This document shows positions 25,352-34,628 of a stretch of 64,000 nt of DNA, one piece after another. The notes beneath the pieces were generated by a model that made no database searches, was not told where the DNA came from, and saw nothing but the letters and a program-made list of their open reading frames with translations. The translations under genes were made by a program, and so were the position numbers. Source of the DNA: an uncultured Thermoanaerobaculum sp. (GTDB lineage Bacteria > Acidobacteriota > Thermoanaerobaculia > Thermoanaerobaculales > Thermoanaerobaculaceae); NCBI GenBank assembly GCA_937934115.1, contig CALHAH010000035.1, positions 1 through 64,000 on the forward strand. Direction: 5' to 3'. Numbering within the stretch: position 1 is the stretch's first letter; every line of letters starts with the position of its first letter.

Positions 25352-26344
25352 ATGCGTTTCTTACTCACGCGCCTTTCGGCCCTCGGCGATATCGTCCACA
25401 CCTGGCCGCTGGCCGCGGCGTTAGCGCAAGAAGGTGACGTTTTTTGGCTTGTGGAGCAGCGTTTTTTACCTTTGGTTTCCCTCCACCCCGCAGTGGTGGA
25501 AGCGGTGCCGGTAGCCACCAAGCGCTGGCGTCATACCCCTTGGGGGGCAACGGTGCGCGCGGAGGTGAAGCAAACCCTGGCCAAGCTCCGCGCTTTGGCA
25601 CCCGAGGTAGCCCTTGATCCCCAAGGCCTCACCAAGTCAGCCCTTTGGGCCGCTCTTGCCGGGGTGCCCCGCCGTCTGGGGTTTGCCCCGTCCCATCGCC
25701 GGGAGCGGATAAGCGGGCTCTTTTACACCCACACGGTTGCTCCACCAGCGGGCTTGAAGCATGTGGTGGACCTCAACCTGGCGCTGGCCCAAGCCCTTCA
25801 CCTGCCGGTGCACTACGGCGTGGCCCCCGACGGCTCTTTCCTTCGCCCGCACCTCCCTCCCCCTCCTCGAGAAGCTTCTGCCGTACTGCTTTTCCCCGGA
25901 AGCGGACACCCCAAGAAGAACTGGCCCCCGCAACTTTTTGCGCAGTTGGCCCGTCACCTTCACCACCTCGGCTACCCCGTCACGGTATTCTGGGGTCCGG
26001 GCGAAAAGCCGGTAGCCGAAGCAATCCAGCGGCAAGCACCCGAAGCCCTCCTGGCGCCCCCTACGGATCTTTTGGAGCTCGCCTCTTGCCTGGCTTCGGC
26101 TCAGGCTGTGGTGGGTGGCGATACCGGCCCCATCCACCTGGCGGCCTCCTTGGGAACACCCACCGTGGCGCTGCACCTGGCCACGGATCCCCAGCGCAAC
26201 GCGCCGCGCGGCCCCCGCGTGGCGGTGGTGAGTGGAGCCCGCTGCGGGGCCACCCGCGGAAAAGCTGCCACGGGGGCAGCGCGCCCCGTTGCCGTGGACG
26301 AGGTGGTAGTGGCGCTACAAGGGGTTTTGGCAAAAGCCGTGTAG
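25352..26344 (+). CDS. ADP-heptose:LPS heptosyltransferase, glycosyltransferase family 9
   Basis: This 330-aa GT9 enzyme adds heptose to the LPS core. It opens MRFLLTRLSALGDIVHTWPL, diagnostic of WaaC-type heptosyltransferase I. A central DPQGLTKSALWA region and the C-terminal FPGSGHPKKNWPP and VVGGDTGPIHLAASLGTPTV motifs bind the ADP-sugar. It follows the ADP-heptose genes with a 5-nt gap, completing a precursor-to-transfer set. WaaC is most likely from the N-terminus, but WaaF-like activity is not excluded. Confidence 0.9.
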   Translation: MRFLLTRLSALGDIVHTWPLAAALAQEGDVFWLVEQRFLPLVSLHPAVVEAVPVATKRWRHTPWGATVRAEVKQTLAKLRALAPEVALDPQGLTKSALWAALAGVPRRLGFAPSHRRERISGLFYTHTVAPPAGLKHVVDLNLALAQALHLPVHYGVAPDGSFLRPHLPPPPREASAVLLFPGSGHPKKNWPPQLFAQLARHLHHLGYPVTVFWGPGEKPVAEAIQRQAPEALLAPPTDLLELASCLASAQAVVGGDTGPIHLAASLGTPTVALHLATDPQRNAPRGPRVAVVSGARCGATRGKAATGAARPVAVDEVVVALQGVLAKAV

Positions 26345-26347
26345 GAT
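26342..26347 (+). promoter_or_regulatory. Leaderless-type -10 element of the DUF3108 gene
   Basis: TAGGAT overlaps the heptosyltransferase stop and is followed by 6 nt (aaagcc) and the ATG at 26354. There is no Shine-Dalgarno sequence in the gap. Confidence 0.55.
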
Positions 26348-26353
26348 AAAGCC

Positions 26354-27145
26354 ATGAGGTTTTTCCTGTGGCTGCCTTTGAGCGTTTTGCTGGTGCTTTC
26401 CTCTGCCGCAGCTTCCGATCTTTCGTGGTTGGGAGAAGGGGAGAAGCTCACCTACACTTTAAGCTATCTTCACGTGGTGGCCGGAACCCTGGAGCTTTCG
26501 GCACAACCGGAAGGGGACAACCTGCGCCTTACCATGAGCGCTACCTCCACCCCTGGCTTTTCCCGCATTTTTCCGGTTAACAACCGCATGGAAACGCTCC
26601 TTTCCCGCAACCCCTTGAGCTTGCTTCGCCAGGAGGCTTCTATTGCCGAGGGTAAACGCCGTTTTTCCGAGGTGCTGGTAGTGGACCCTGCCACTGGTGT
26701 GGCTACCCGTACCCGCGATGGACACGACAAGGGGCAGGTGCGGGTACGCGTCCCGGTGTTGGACACCTTGGGCGCCATCTTTGCCCTCCGCAGCTTGGAC
26801 CTTGCCCCCAGCCGCGCCTTTAGCTTGGACGTCATCTCCGGTAAGGAAGTCCTCCCGCTGGCGGTGGTGGTCACGGGGAGGCAAACGGTGAAGACTGGTC
26901 CCGCAAGAGCCGAAACCTTTGTGGTGGAACCGCGATTTCGGAGCGGTGGGCTTTACAAGAACGAGAGCCAGCTGGTGCTTTACGTCACCCAGGATCCCCG
27001 GCACATCCCGCTGAAGATCGTATCCCGCCTCCCCTTCGGTTCCCTTACCGCCACCCTGGTGGAGGTCTCCCCACCTTGGCAAGGGGTGGTAGAATGGCAA
27101 AAGCGAGAAACAGGAGTGAAGGATTATGGCACTGAAACTCGGTGA
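26354..27145 (+). CDS. Exported DUF3108 domain protein
   Basis: This is a 263-aa protein with a signal peptide (FLWLPLSVLLVLSSAAAS). The body is a DUF3108-type beta fold: GEKLTYTLSYLHVVAGTLEL, NRMETLLSRNPLSLLRQEAS, and a late FRSGGLYKNESQLVLYVTQD. DUF3108 proteins are periplasmic and of unknown biochemical role. The 3' end overlaps the first 20 nt of pilB, so the pair is probably expressed together, but this does not prove a pilus role. The S9 peptidase at 49.3 kb ends in a domain of similar flavour. Confidence 0.82.
   Translation: MRFFLWLPLSVLLVLSSAAASDLSWLGEGEKLTYTLSYLHVVAGTLELSAQPEGDNLRLTMSATSTPGFSRIFPVNNRMETLLSRNPLSLLRQEASIAEGKRRFSEVLVVDPATGVATRTRDGHDKGQVRVRVPVLDTLGAIFALRSLDLAPSRAFSLDVISGKEVLPLAVVVTGRQTVKTGPARAETFVVEPRFRSGGLYKNESQLVLYVTQDPRHIPLKIVSRLPFGSLTATLVEVSPPWQGVVEWQKRETGVKDYGTETR
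27090..27095 (+). promoter_or_regulatory. Possible -10 element upstream of pilB
   Basis: TAGAAT lies inside the 3' end of the DUF3108 gene, 30 nt before the pilB ATG, with an aggagtgaagg Shine-Dalgarno in between. No good -35 is visible. It would give pilB a conventional short leader in addition to read-through. Confidence 0.35.
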
Positions 27146-28841
27146 GCTGCTTTTAAAGGCTGGTCTCATAACCCCAGCCCAGCTGGAAAAGGCTTTAGAA
27201 GAACAGAGAACCCGCGGTGGCAGGCTGGGAGAGGTCTTGCAGAAGCTCGGCTACGTTAGCGAGGAAGACATCATCGAGTGCCTTTCACATCAGTACGGGG
27301 TGCCCTCCATCAACCTTCGCAATTTCGAGATCGATGCGGCCGTAGCTAAGCTCATCCCGGAAGACCAGGCCCGGAAGCACAACATCATTGCCATCTTGAA
27401 AACCGGTCAAACCCTTACCGTGGCCATGGCTGACCCTACCAACATCTTTGCCGTGGATGACATCACGTTTTCCACAGGCTTCAAAGTTGACCCGGTGGTA
27501 GCTTCCGAAGAGGCCATTCGCGAAGCTATTGACAAGGTGTACGGCTCCACCCGCGAGGTGGAGCTCAAGAAAGTCATGGAAGACCTGGCCACCGTGGAAG
27601 AGGAAGCCCTGGAGCTTTTGGAGGAAGAAGAGGAGCTGGATGTGGCCGAGTTGGCCAAAGAGTCCACCGAAGCGCCGGTGGTGCGCTTGGTCAACATCAT
27701 CCTCACCGACGCCATCAAGCGCGGCGCCTCGGATATCCACATCGAGCCTTACGAAAAGACCTTCCGCGTTCGCTACCGCATTGACGGGATCCTGCAAGAA
27801 ATCATGACCCCACCGCTAAGGCTTAAGGACGCCATTACTTCCCGCATCAAAATCTTGGCAAAGTTGGACATTGCCGAAAAGCGCTTGCCCCAGGACGGAC
27901 GCATCAAGCTGAAGGCCAAAGTGGAAGGGCGAACCCGGGAGCTGGATTACCGCGTTTCTACGGTTCCCACGCTCTTTGGGGAAAAGGTGGTGCTCAGGCT
28001 TTTGGATAAAGAAAACCTGCGCTTGGACATGACGAAGCTGGGGTTTGAAAAGAGCTCCCTCAAGAAGTTTGAGGACGCCATCCTGAAGCCCTACGGCATG
28101 GTGCTGGTCACTGGGCCTACCGGTTCCGGCAAAACCAACACGCTTTACTCCGCCATCTCCCGCATTAACACCCCAGAGGTCAACATCATGACCGCCGAGG
28201 ACCCGGTGGAGTTTCAGCTCCCCGGGGTCAACCAAGTGCAAATGAAGGACAGTATCGGTCTGAACTTTGCGGCGGCTCTGCGGGCCTTCCTGCGGCAAGA
28301 CCCCAACATCATCCTGGTGGGTGAAATCCGCGACTTTGAAACTGCAGAAATTGCCATTAAGGCCGCCCTCACGGGCCACCTGGTGCTTTCCACGTTGCAC
28401 ACCAACGACGCCCCGTCCACCATTTCGCGGCTCATGAACATGGGCATCGAACCGTTTTTGGTGGCCACCTCGGTAAACGTCATTGCCGCGCAGAGGCTGG
28501 TGCGCCGCATTTGCAGCAACTGTAAAGAGGAGGTGGAGGTTCCCATTCAAAGTTTGCTTGCGGTGGGCTTCTCCGAAGCTGAGGCCCACTCTCTGAAGAT
28601 TTACCGGGGCCGAGGTTGCGATCGTTGCGGCAACACCGGCTACAAAGGCCGGGTGGGTCTGTTCGAGGTGATGGAAATCACTGAGGATATTCGGGAGTTG
28701 ATCCTTTCCGGCGCCACCGTGGTAGAGTTGCGGCGGAAAGCCATCGAGGAGGGGATGATTACCCTGCGGCAATCGGGCCTTCACAAGATCCGCGAGGGAA
28801 TTACCACCATTGAAGAAGTGGTCCGCGAGACCGTGCTGTAA
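27126..28841 (+). CDS. pilB: Type IV pilus extension ATPase PilB
   Basis: PilB powers pilus extension from the cytoplasmic face of the platform. The protein has 571 aa: N-terminal T2SE-N-like domain (LGELLLKAGLITPAQLEKAL), an acidic linker (about 150-175), then the motor with Walker A GPTGSGKTN (about 329-337), Walker B ILVGEIRDFETAE and His box LTGHLVLSTLHTND. The zinc tetracysteine is CSNC (near 463) and CDRC (near 498). It heads pilB-pilT-pilC-pilS-pilR. It differs from the gspE product at 16.9-18.5 kb by its longer acidic linker and is probably specific to the retractable pilus. Confidence 0.96.
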   Translation: MALKLGELLLKAGLITPAQLEKALEEQRTRGGRLGEVLQKLGYVSEEDIIECLSHQYGVPSINLRNFEIDAAVAKLIPEDQARKHNIIAILKTGQTLTVAMADPTNIFAVDDITFSTGFKVDPVVASEEAIREAIDKVYGSTREVELKKVMEDLATVEEEALELLEEEEELDVAELAKESTEAPVVRLVNIILTDAIKRGASDIHIEPYEKTFRVRYRIDGILQEIMTPPLRLKDAITSRIKILAKLDIAEKRLPQDGRIKLKAKVEGRTRELDYRVSTVPTLFGEKVVLRLLDKENLRLDMTKLGFEKSSLKKFEDAILKPYGMVLVTGPTGSGKTNTLYSAISRINTPEVNIMTAEDPVEFQLPGVNQVQMKDSIGLNFAAALRAFLRQDPNIILVGEIRDFETAEIAIKAALTGHLVLSTLHTNDAPSTISRLMNMGIEPFLVATSVNVIAAQRLVRRICSNCKEEVEVPIQSLLAVGFSEAEAHSLKIYRGRGCDRCGNTGYKGRVGLFEVMEITEDIRELILSGATVVELRRKAIEEGMITLRQSGLHKIREGITTIEEVVRETVL

Positions 28842-28851
28842 GGGGGAAACC

Positions 28852-29970
28852 ATGCCAGTAACGCTTCATGAGCTTTTAAAGATCGCCGTGGATCGGGGGG
28901 CCACCGACCTCCACCTCACCAGCGGTTCCCCGCCCGTGATTCGCGTGGATGGCATGTTGGAGCGGCTGCCCAACTTTCCGGTCCTTACCGCGCCGGAAAC
29001 CAAGCGGCTGGCCTATTCAGTGCTTACCGATGCGCAAAAGCACCGCTTGGAGGAAAACCTGGAGCTGGATTTTTCCTTCGGTATCAAGAACCTGGCGCGT
29101 TTTCGCGCTAACGTCTACTTCCAGCGAGGCGCGATTGCTGCGGCGTTTCGCCGAATCCCATACGAAATCTTGGGCTTCCGCGACCTGGGGTTACCGCCGG
29201 TGGTGGAAACCCTCTGCAACAAACCCCGGGGACTGGTGCTGGTGACCGGACCCACGGGTTCGGGAAAGTCCACCACCCTTGCCGCCATGATTGACAAGAT
29301 CAACAAGGAGCGCCCCGTCCACATCATCACTATTGAGGACCCTATCGAGTACCTCCACTCGCACCAAAAGGCCATGGTCAACCAGAGAGAGCTGCACAGC
29401 GACACGCTTTCCTATGCCAACGCCCTGCGTTCGGTCTTGCGCGAAGACCCTGACGTGGTGCTGATTGGTGAGATGCGAGACCTGGAAACCATCGAAGCGG
29501 CGCTGCAAATTGCTGAGACTGGTCACCTCACCTTTGCAACCTTGCACACCAATTCGGCACCGCAAACCATCAACCGCATCATTGACGTGTTCCCTGAGCA
29601 TCAACAGCCGCAGGTGCGGGCACAGCTTTCCTTCGTGCTGGAAGGAATTATCTGTCAATCTCTGTTGCCCAAAGCCTCGGGCAAAGGTAGGGTCTTGGCG
29701 TGTGAGGTGCTGGTTCCCAACGCTGCGGTACGCAACCTCATCCGCGAGGACAAGATCCACCAGATTTACTCAGTCATGCAAACCGGTCAGCTCACCCATG
29801 GGATGCAAACCTTTAATCAGTCGCTGGCCACCTTATACCAGCGGCGGCTTATTAAGCTGGAAACAGCCCTTTCTTACAGCTCAAACCCGGATGAGCTGCA
29901 GGATCTTATCAACCGGGGTGTAGGCGTCGTGCAGCCGGCGGTGGCGCCCCGGGTAGGAGGGAGGAGCTAA
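28852..29970 (+). CDS. pilT: Type IV pilus retraction ATPase PilT
   Basis: PilT depolymerises pili and so drives twitching and DNA uptake. The protein has 372 aa from ATG 28852, which has a good Shine-Dalgarno (aaggggga); an in-frame upstream start would run into pilB. Motifs are VDRGATDLHLTSGSPPVIRV, Walker A GPTGSGKST (about 133), HIITIEDPIEYLH, Walker B VVLIGEMRDLETIEAAL, HLTFATLHTN, and the C-terminal AIRNLIRE-equivalent AVRNLIREDK needed for retraction. It lacks the zinc cysteines, as expected for PilT. Confidence 0.97.
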   Translation: MPVTLHELLKIAVDRGATDLHLTSGSPPVIRVDGMLERLPNFPVLTAPETKRLAYSVLTDAQKHRLEENLELDFSFGIKNLARFRANVYFQRGAIAAAFRRIPYEILGFRDLGLPPVVETLCNKPRGLVLVTGPTGSGKSTTLAAMIDKINKERPVHIITIEDPIEYLHSHQKAMVNQRELHSDTLSYANALRSVLREDPDVVLIGEMRDLETIEAALQIAETGHLTFATLHTNSAPQTINRIIDVFPEHQQPQVRAQLSFVLEGIICQSLLPKASGKGRVLACEVLVPNAAVRNLIREDKIHQIYSVMQTGQLTHGMQTFNQSLATLYQRRLIKLETALSYSSNPDELQDLINRGVGVVQPAVAPRVGGRS

Positions 29971-29973
29971 CCT

Positions 29974-31176
29974 ATGCCAAGCTATGAGTGGCGCGGAAGG
30001 GATCGCACCGGAGCCGTGCGCAGTGGGGTTTTGGTTGCCGAAAGTAAAGAGGCCGTTTTTGCCCTGCTGCGAAGGCAGCAAATCGTGCCCACCACCGTCA
30101 AGGAAAAAGGAAAAGAAGTGGCGGTGCCACGGTTGCGTGGTCGAATCCCGGACAAGACATTGGCGATTTTTACCCGCCAGTTTTCGGTAATGATTGATGC
30201 CGGTTTACCCCTCGTCCAGTGCTTGCAGATCCTTGGTGAGCAGCAGGAAGACAAGCGCTTTGCCCAAATCATCCTGCAGGTGCGACAGGATGTGGAGGCG
30301 GGGTCCTCTCTGGCCGCTGCCCTGCGCAAACACCCGCAAGCCTTCAGCGATCTTTACGTGAACATGGTTGCCGCTGGTGAAGCCGGTGGTATCTTGGACA
30401 CCATTCTGCAACGGTTGGCCACCTACATTGAAAAAGCAGCGCGCCTGAAGGCGCAAGTGAAGTCCGCCATGATTTACCCAGCAGCCGTGATCACCATCGC
30501 CATCCTTGTGGTTTACGTGATCCTTTGGAAGGTGATTCCGGTTTTTGCATCGCTGTTTACCTCGCTGGGAGCGGAGCTGCCTTTGCCCACCCGTATTGTG
30601 GTTGCTCTTTCCCATTTTGTAGGGAGTTTTTGGTGGCTCATCGTTGGGCTTGCGGTGGCAGGGTTTTTTGCCCTGCGCCTTTATTACCAAACCGAACAAG
30701 GCAAGCTCGTTATTGATCGTCTTTTGCTGAAAGCCCCGGTTCTGGGGATTGTCCTCAGAAAAATTGCGGTGGCGCGCTTTTGCCGAACTTTAGGAACTCT
30801 TCTGGCCTCCGGTGTACCGCTTTTGGAATCGTTAGAAATTACCGCGCGCACTTCGGGAAACGCCGTTATTGAACAAGCAATCCTAGAAGTGCGCAAGCGG
30901 GTCGAGGAGGGCAAGACCCTCGCGGAGCCTTTGGGAGCCACGGGCCAGTTTCCGCCCATGGTGGTGCAGATGATTTCCGTGGGCGAAACCACTGGCGCCA
31001 TGGACACCATGCTCTCCAAGATTGCGGATTTTTACGAGGAAGAGGTGGACATGGCGGTGGCGGGCATGATGAAGCTCATCGAACCGCTGCTCATTGCCTT
31101 TTTGGGCGTGGTCATTGGTGGCATCGTGATTTCCATGTACCTGCCCATGTTTGACCTCATTTCCAAGATCGGATGA
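29974..31176 (+). CDS. pilC: Type IV pilus inner-membrane platform protein PilC
   Basis: This is a 400-aa platform protein with two T2SSF domains (FTRQFSVMIDAGLPLVQCLQ near residue 68; FCRTLGTLLASGVPLLESLE near 270) and three membrane helices, ending GGIVISMYLPMFDLISKIG. It links pilin to the PilB/PilT motors. It starts 3 nt after pilT, and its stop overlaps the pilS ATG. It is a second, diverged copy relative to gspF at 18.5 kb. Confidence 0.96.
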   Translation: MPSYEWRGRDRTGAVRSGVLVAESKEAVFALLRRQQIVPTTVKEKGKEVAVPRLRGRIPDKTLAIFTRQFSVMIDAGLPLVQCLQILGEQQEDKRFAQIILQVRQDVEAGSSLAAALRKHPQAFSDLYVNMVAAGEAGGILDTILQRLATYIEKAARLKAQVKSAMIYPAAVITIAILVVYVILWKVIPVFASLFTSLGAELPLPTRIVVALSHFVGSFWWLIVGLAVAGFFALRLYYQTEQGKLVIDRLLLKAPVLGIVLRKIAVARFCRTLGTLLASGVPLLESLEITARTSGNAVIEQAILEVRKRVEEGKTLAEPLGATGQFPPMVVQMISVGETTGAMDTMLSKIADFYEEEVDMAVAGMMKLIEPLLIAFLGVVIGGIVISMYLPMFDLISKIG

Positions 31177-32837
31177 GGGGAGCGGCAACGGGCCCTGAAA
31201 TCCACGGCCCGCGAGCTGGCCGCCTGCAAACTGGGCGCTTAGCGCGATGGCTTCTTGGCCTGCGGCTTTTGGCCATTGGCGCGGTGGTGGTTACTGCCCT
31301 GATCCTGCAGAGCCTTGCGGAAGAGATTCTGCCGCTGCACCCGCTCTTCGCTGTGGCGGGGTGGGGTTTTACCCTTTCCCTTTTGTGGTTACTGCTGTGG
31401 GTTGCCGGTCTTGATCCGGCAGTGCATGGGCTTTTGCAACTTTTGGGTGACGTGGTGCTGGTAACCACCATCGTGTACTTCACCGGTGGCGCATGGTCGC
31501 CCTTTGCTTTCCTCCTGTTAGCGCCGGTCATGTTGGCGGCGCTGATGTATGGCCTCAAAGGGGCCTTGGCCCTGGCGTCCGCAGCCTTCCTCGCGTATTT
31601 GGCCATGGTGCAGCTGGTGGTTTCAGGCGTGCTGCCACCACCCGCTAGCATTTCAGCCTTGGCCTCCCCGCGCCCGCCGTCGCTCACCCTGCAGCTGGGT
31701 CTGACGGCTGCGGGCTTTGCGTCGGTAGCGCTTTTGGCCTCGTACCTGGCCCATTCTCTGCAGCGAGCGGAGCAAAGCTTGCAACAGGAGAGGGAAGCTG
31801 CTGCTCGCGCCTTGGCGCTCACCGCTGATGTCTTGCGATCGGTGGAATCGGGGGTTTTGGCCTGCGACCTCCAAGGGCGCGTACTTCTGGCCAACCCCGC
31901 CGCCGCCACCATCGCCGGAAAGCCGCAGCCCCTGGAAGGCACATCTCTGGCGGAGGTCCTCCCCCTTGCGGGGGTATCTTGGGATACCATCCTGGCCCGC
32001 GTTGCCAAAGGCTTCCCCCAAAAGTTGGAAGGGGCGCTCCCCCCCACCCACCGACCGGTGGGGTGCACCGTCACACCCTTGGCTTCTGACGATAGCAAGG
32101 TTTTGGGTGCCGTGGTGCATTTTCGCGACCTCACCGAGGTGCAGGAGGCAGCACGCAAAGAAAAGCTGAGGGAACGAATGGTGGCAGCCGGTGAAATGGC
32201 AGCCGGCATTGCCCACGAGATCCGTAACCCGCTGGCTTCCATTTCGGGGGCAGCCCAGGTCTTGGTAAACCGCAGTAACCTCAGCGAGGAGGAACGCCGC
32301 CTGTTGCGCATCGTGGTGCACGAGTCGAAGAGGCTTTCTAACATCATCGAGTCGTTCCTCAACTACGCGAGGCCCCCAGAACCCCACTGGGGACCTTGCA
32401 ACATTGCCGCAGTTCTTGAGGAAACACTTGACCTTTTTACCCACTCCTCTGAGTTAGGTCCGCAGCATCGCATTGTGCGCCGTATCGTGCGCCATGAAAG
32501 ACCCGTGGTTGCGGACGAGCAACAGCTCCGCCAGGCTTTTTTCAACCTGGCCCGCAACGCCATTCAGGCGATGCCCAGCGGGGGAACGCTCACCGTGGAA
32601 GCATTCCCCGACGGTGCCTCCTATGTGGTACGTTTTGCCGACGAGGGGGAAGGCATGGACCCCGAGCGCATCCAGGAGATTTTTCAGCCCTTCAAGGCGT
32701 TCCGGAAGGGGGGAACGGGTTTGGGGCTGGCGGTGGTTTACTCCATCGTGAGCGACCACGGTGGAGAGGTAAAAGTGGATTCCCAACCGGGAACGGGCTC
32801 GACCTTTACGCTCGCCATCCCCATGCGGGAGGTTTAA
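31173..32837 (+). CDS. pilS: Sensor histidine kinase PilS
   Basis: This is a 554-aa membrane kinase with about six helices in the first 185 residues, a cytoplasmic PAS domain (VLRSVESGVLACDLQGRVLL to about 330), a HisKA domain with phosphorylatable His348 in AAGIAHEIRNPLASISGAAQ, and an HATPase domain (NLARNAIQAMPSGG, GKGTGLGLAV-type GGTGLGLAVVYSI). PilS senses pilin levels or surface cues in other bacteria. The location directly before pilR supports the same pair here. Confidence 0.94.
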   Translation: MRGAATGPEIHGPRAGRLQTGRLARWLLGLRLLAIGAVVVTALILQSLAEEILPLHPLFAVAGWGFTLSLLWLLLWVAGLDPAVHGLLQLLGDVVLVTTIVYFTGGAWSPFAFLLLAPVMLAALMYGLKGALALASAAFLAYLAMVQLVVSGVLPPPASISALASPRPPSLTLQLGLTAAGFASVALLASYLAHSLQRAEQSLQQEREAAARALALTADVLRSVESGVLACDLQGRVLLANPAAATIAGKPQPLEGTSLAEVLPLAGVSWDTILARVAKGFPQKLEGALPPTHRPVGCTVTPLASDDSKVLGAVVHFRDLTEVQEAARKEKLRERMVAAGEMAAGIAHEIRNPLASISGAAQVLVNRSNLSEEERRLLRIVVHESKRLSNIIESFLNYARPPEPHWGPCNIAAVLEETLDLFTHSSELGPQHRIVRRIVRHERPVVADEQQLRQAFFNLARNAIQAMPSGGTLTVEAFPDGASYVVRFADEGEGMDPERIQEIFQPFKAFRKGGTGLGLAVVYSIVSDHGGEVKVDSQPGTGSTFTLAIPMREV

Positions 32838-34178
32838 GTGCCGCGCATCCTGGTGGTGGACGACGAAGCCCCCATGCGCGAGCTTTTGCGCATCATCTTG
32901 GAAGCGGAGGGGTACACGGTAAACGAGGCTGGCAGCCTCAACGAAGCTCATGCCCAGCTGCAGTGCGCTCCGTTCGATTTGGTGGTTTGCGACATCTACC
33001 TGCCGGACGGCAACGGCCTGGAGCTCCTGCGCTCAGCTCGCAAAAAAAACCAGGAAACCCCTTTTGTGGTCATCACCGCCCATACTACCCCGGCGCAGGC
33101 CATCACTGCGCTGCGCGAGGGGGCTGTGGATTACCTCTCCAAGCCTTTTGATGTGGAAGTCTTAAAGGCAGTAGTGGGCAAGCACCTGGCAGCAACCGCC
33201 CCAAAGCCTCTGGCGTTTTTTGATTTCATCGGCCAAGCCCCCAGCTTATGGCCCATCCTCCAACGCCTCCCCCAGGTAGCCCGCAGCGACGCTACGGTTC
33301 TCATCACCGGCGAATCGGGCACCGGTAAAGAACTTTTGGCACGGGCCATTCACGCCGCCTCCCCGCGAGCAGCTTTCCCCTTTGTGCCGATCAACTGCGG
33401 CGCCTTGCCTGAGCCCCTTTTGGAGAGCGAGCTTTTCGGGCACGCTCGCGGTGCTTTTACCGGCGCCATCCGCGAAAAGAAAGGACTGTTCCTGGAGGCC
33501 CATGGGGGTACCTTGTTTTTGGACGAGGTGGGGGAACTGCCCCTTACAATGCAAGTCAAGCTCCTCCGCGCCTTGCAGGAGCGACGCATCAGACCGGTAG
33601 GTGACAACCGTGAAATGGAGGTGGACGTACGGATCATTGCCGCCACCAACCGGGACTTGGAAAAGCTTCTTAAGGCAGGACAGTTCCGCGAAGACCTTTA
33701 CTACCGCCTCAACGTTATCCACCTGCACGTTCCCCCCCTTCGCGAGCGGCGCGAGGATATTCCGGAGCTTGCCCGCCACTTTGCGATCCGCGCGTGCACT
33801 CGTCTGAAGGTACCGATAAAGCACATTCACCCGGACGTCATGTCAGTCTTGGAAAATTACCCGTGGCCAGGGAACGTGAGGGAGTTGGAAAACATCATCG
33901 AGCGAGCCGTGGCGCTGGAGCCTTCCTCAGTTATCACGTTGGGCGCTTTGCCCGCTTCCCTCCTCGGCCGAGGAGACGTCGCGCCGTCCACAGGGCCCGT
34001 GCGCCTGCCCGAGGCAGGCTTGGACCTAGAAGCACACCTGCACGAGTTGCGCCGAGAGTACATGCGCCAGGCTCTCATGCGCACAGGCGGGGTACAAAAG
34101 GAGGCGGCCAAGCTGCTGCGCATGTCCTACCGAGCTTTTCGTTACCATGTGGCAAAGTACAAGCTAGTGGAGGAATAG
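32838..34178 (+). CDS. pilR: Sigma-54-dependent response regulator PilR
   Basis: This is a 446-aa NtrC-family regulator: receiver domain with Asp52 (VVCDIYLPDGNG), AAA+ domain with Walker A GESGTGKE (about 158), the sigma-54 contact loop GAFTGA (about 205-210), Walker B GGTLFLDEVGELP, and a C-terminal Fis-type HTH (GGVQKEAAKLLRMSYRAFRY). It starts with GTG immediately after the pilS stop. It likely activates a sigma-54 pilin promoter, but no pilA gene lies in this window. Confidence 0.95.
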   Translation: MPRILVVDDEAPMRELLRIILEAEGYTVNEAGSLNEAHAQLQCAPFDLVVCDIYLPDGNGLELLRSARKKNQETPFVVITAHTTPAQAITALREGAVDYLSKPFDVEVLKAVVGKHLAATAPKPLAFFDFIGQAPSLWPILQRLPQVARSDATVLITGESGTGKELLARAIHAASPRAAFPFVPINCGALPEPLLESELFGHARGAFTGAIREKKGLFLEAHGGTLFLDEVGELPLTMQVKLLRALQERRIRPVGDNREMEVDVRIIAATNRDLEKLLKAGQFREDLYYRLNVIHLHVPPLRERREDIPELARHFAIRACTRLKVPIKHIHPDVMSVLENYPWPGNVRELENIIERAVALEPSSVITLGALPASLLGRGDVAPSTGPVRLPEAGLDLEAHLHELRREYMRQALMRTGGVQKEAAKLLRMSYRAFRYHVAKYKLVEE

Positions 34179-34181
34179 CCT

Positions 34182-34628
34182 ATGTTCGCGCTTTTGCTTG
34201 CTGTGGTTTTTGCCGGTCAAGGAGGCGGACCCTCCTGCGTACTCCCGGACAACACCGTGGTTTCTTTGGAGCTGGCGCTCACCGACGAACAAAAGGCCGT
34301 GGGCCTCATGTTCCGGGACGTGCTTCCTCCTAACCACGGGATGCTTTTTCTTTTTGATCGCGAGGACTACCTCCCCTTTTGGATGAAAAACACCCTCATC
34401 CCCCTGGATTTGATTTGGCTGGACGCCAGCGGCACGGTGGTTGACGTAAAAGCTTCGGTGCCTCCGTGCAAGCTGGACCCTTGCCCCTCCTACAAGCCGA
34501 CTCGTCCCGCTCGCGCCGTTCTCGAGCTGGCTGCAGGTCAGGCGGCGGCTCACGGCGTTAAACCCGGGGTTCGTCTTACATTCACTGCCGTCCCCGGGTA
34601 CCCTATCGCTGGCGAGGGCAATCGCTAA
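34182..34628 (+). CDS. DUF192 family exported protein
   Basis: This is a 148-aa protein with a short signal-like start (MFALLLAVVFAG) and the DUF192 core: LTDEQKAVGLMFRDVLPPNH, GMLFLFDREDYLPFWMKNTL, IPLDLIWLDASGTVVDVKAS, and VLELAAGQAAAHGVKPG. Function is unknown; structures show a small beta fold. It follows pilR after 3 nt and overlaps galU by one base. Confidence 0.88.
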   Translation: MFALLLAVVFAGQGGGPSCVLPDNTVVSLELALTDEQKAVGLMFRDVLPPNHGMLFLFDREDYLPFWMKNTLIPLDLIWLDASGTVVDVKASVPPCKLDPCPSYKPTRPARAVLELAAGQAAAHGVKPGVRLTFTAVPGYPIAGEGNR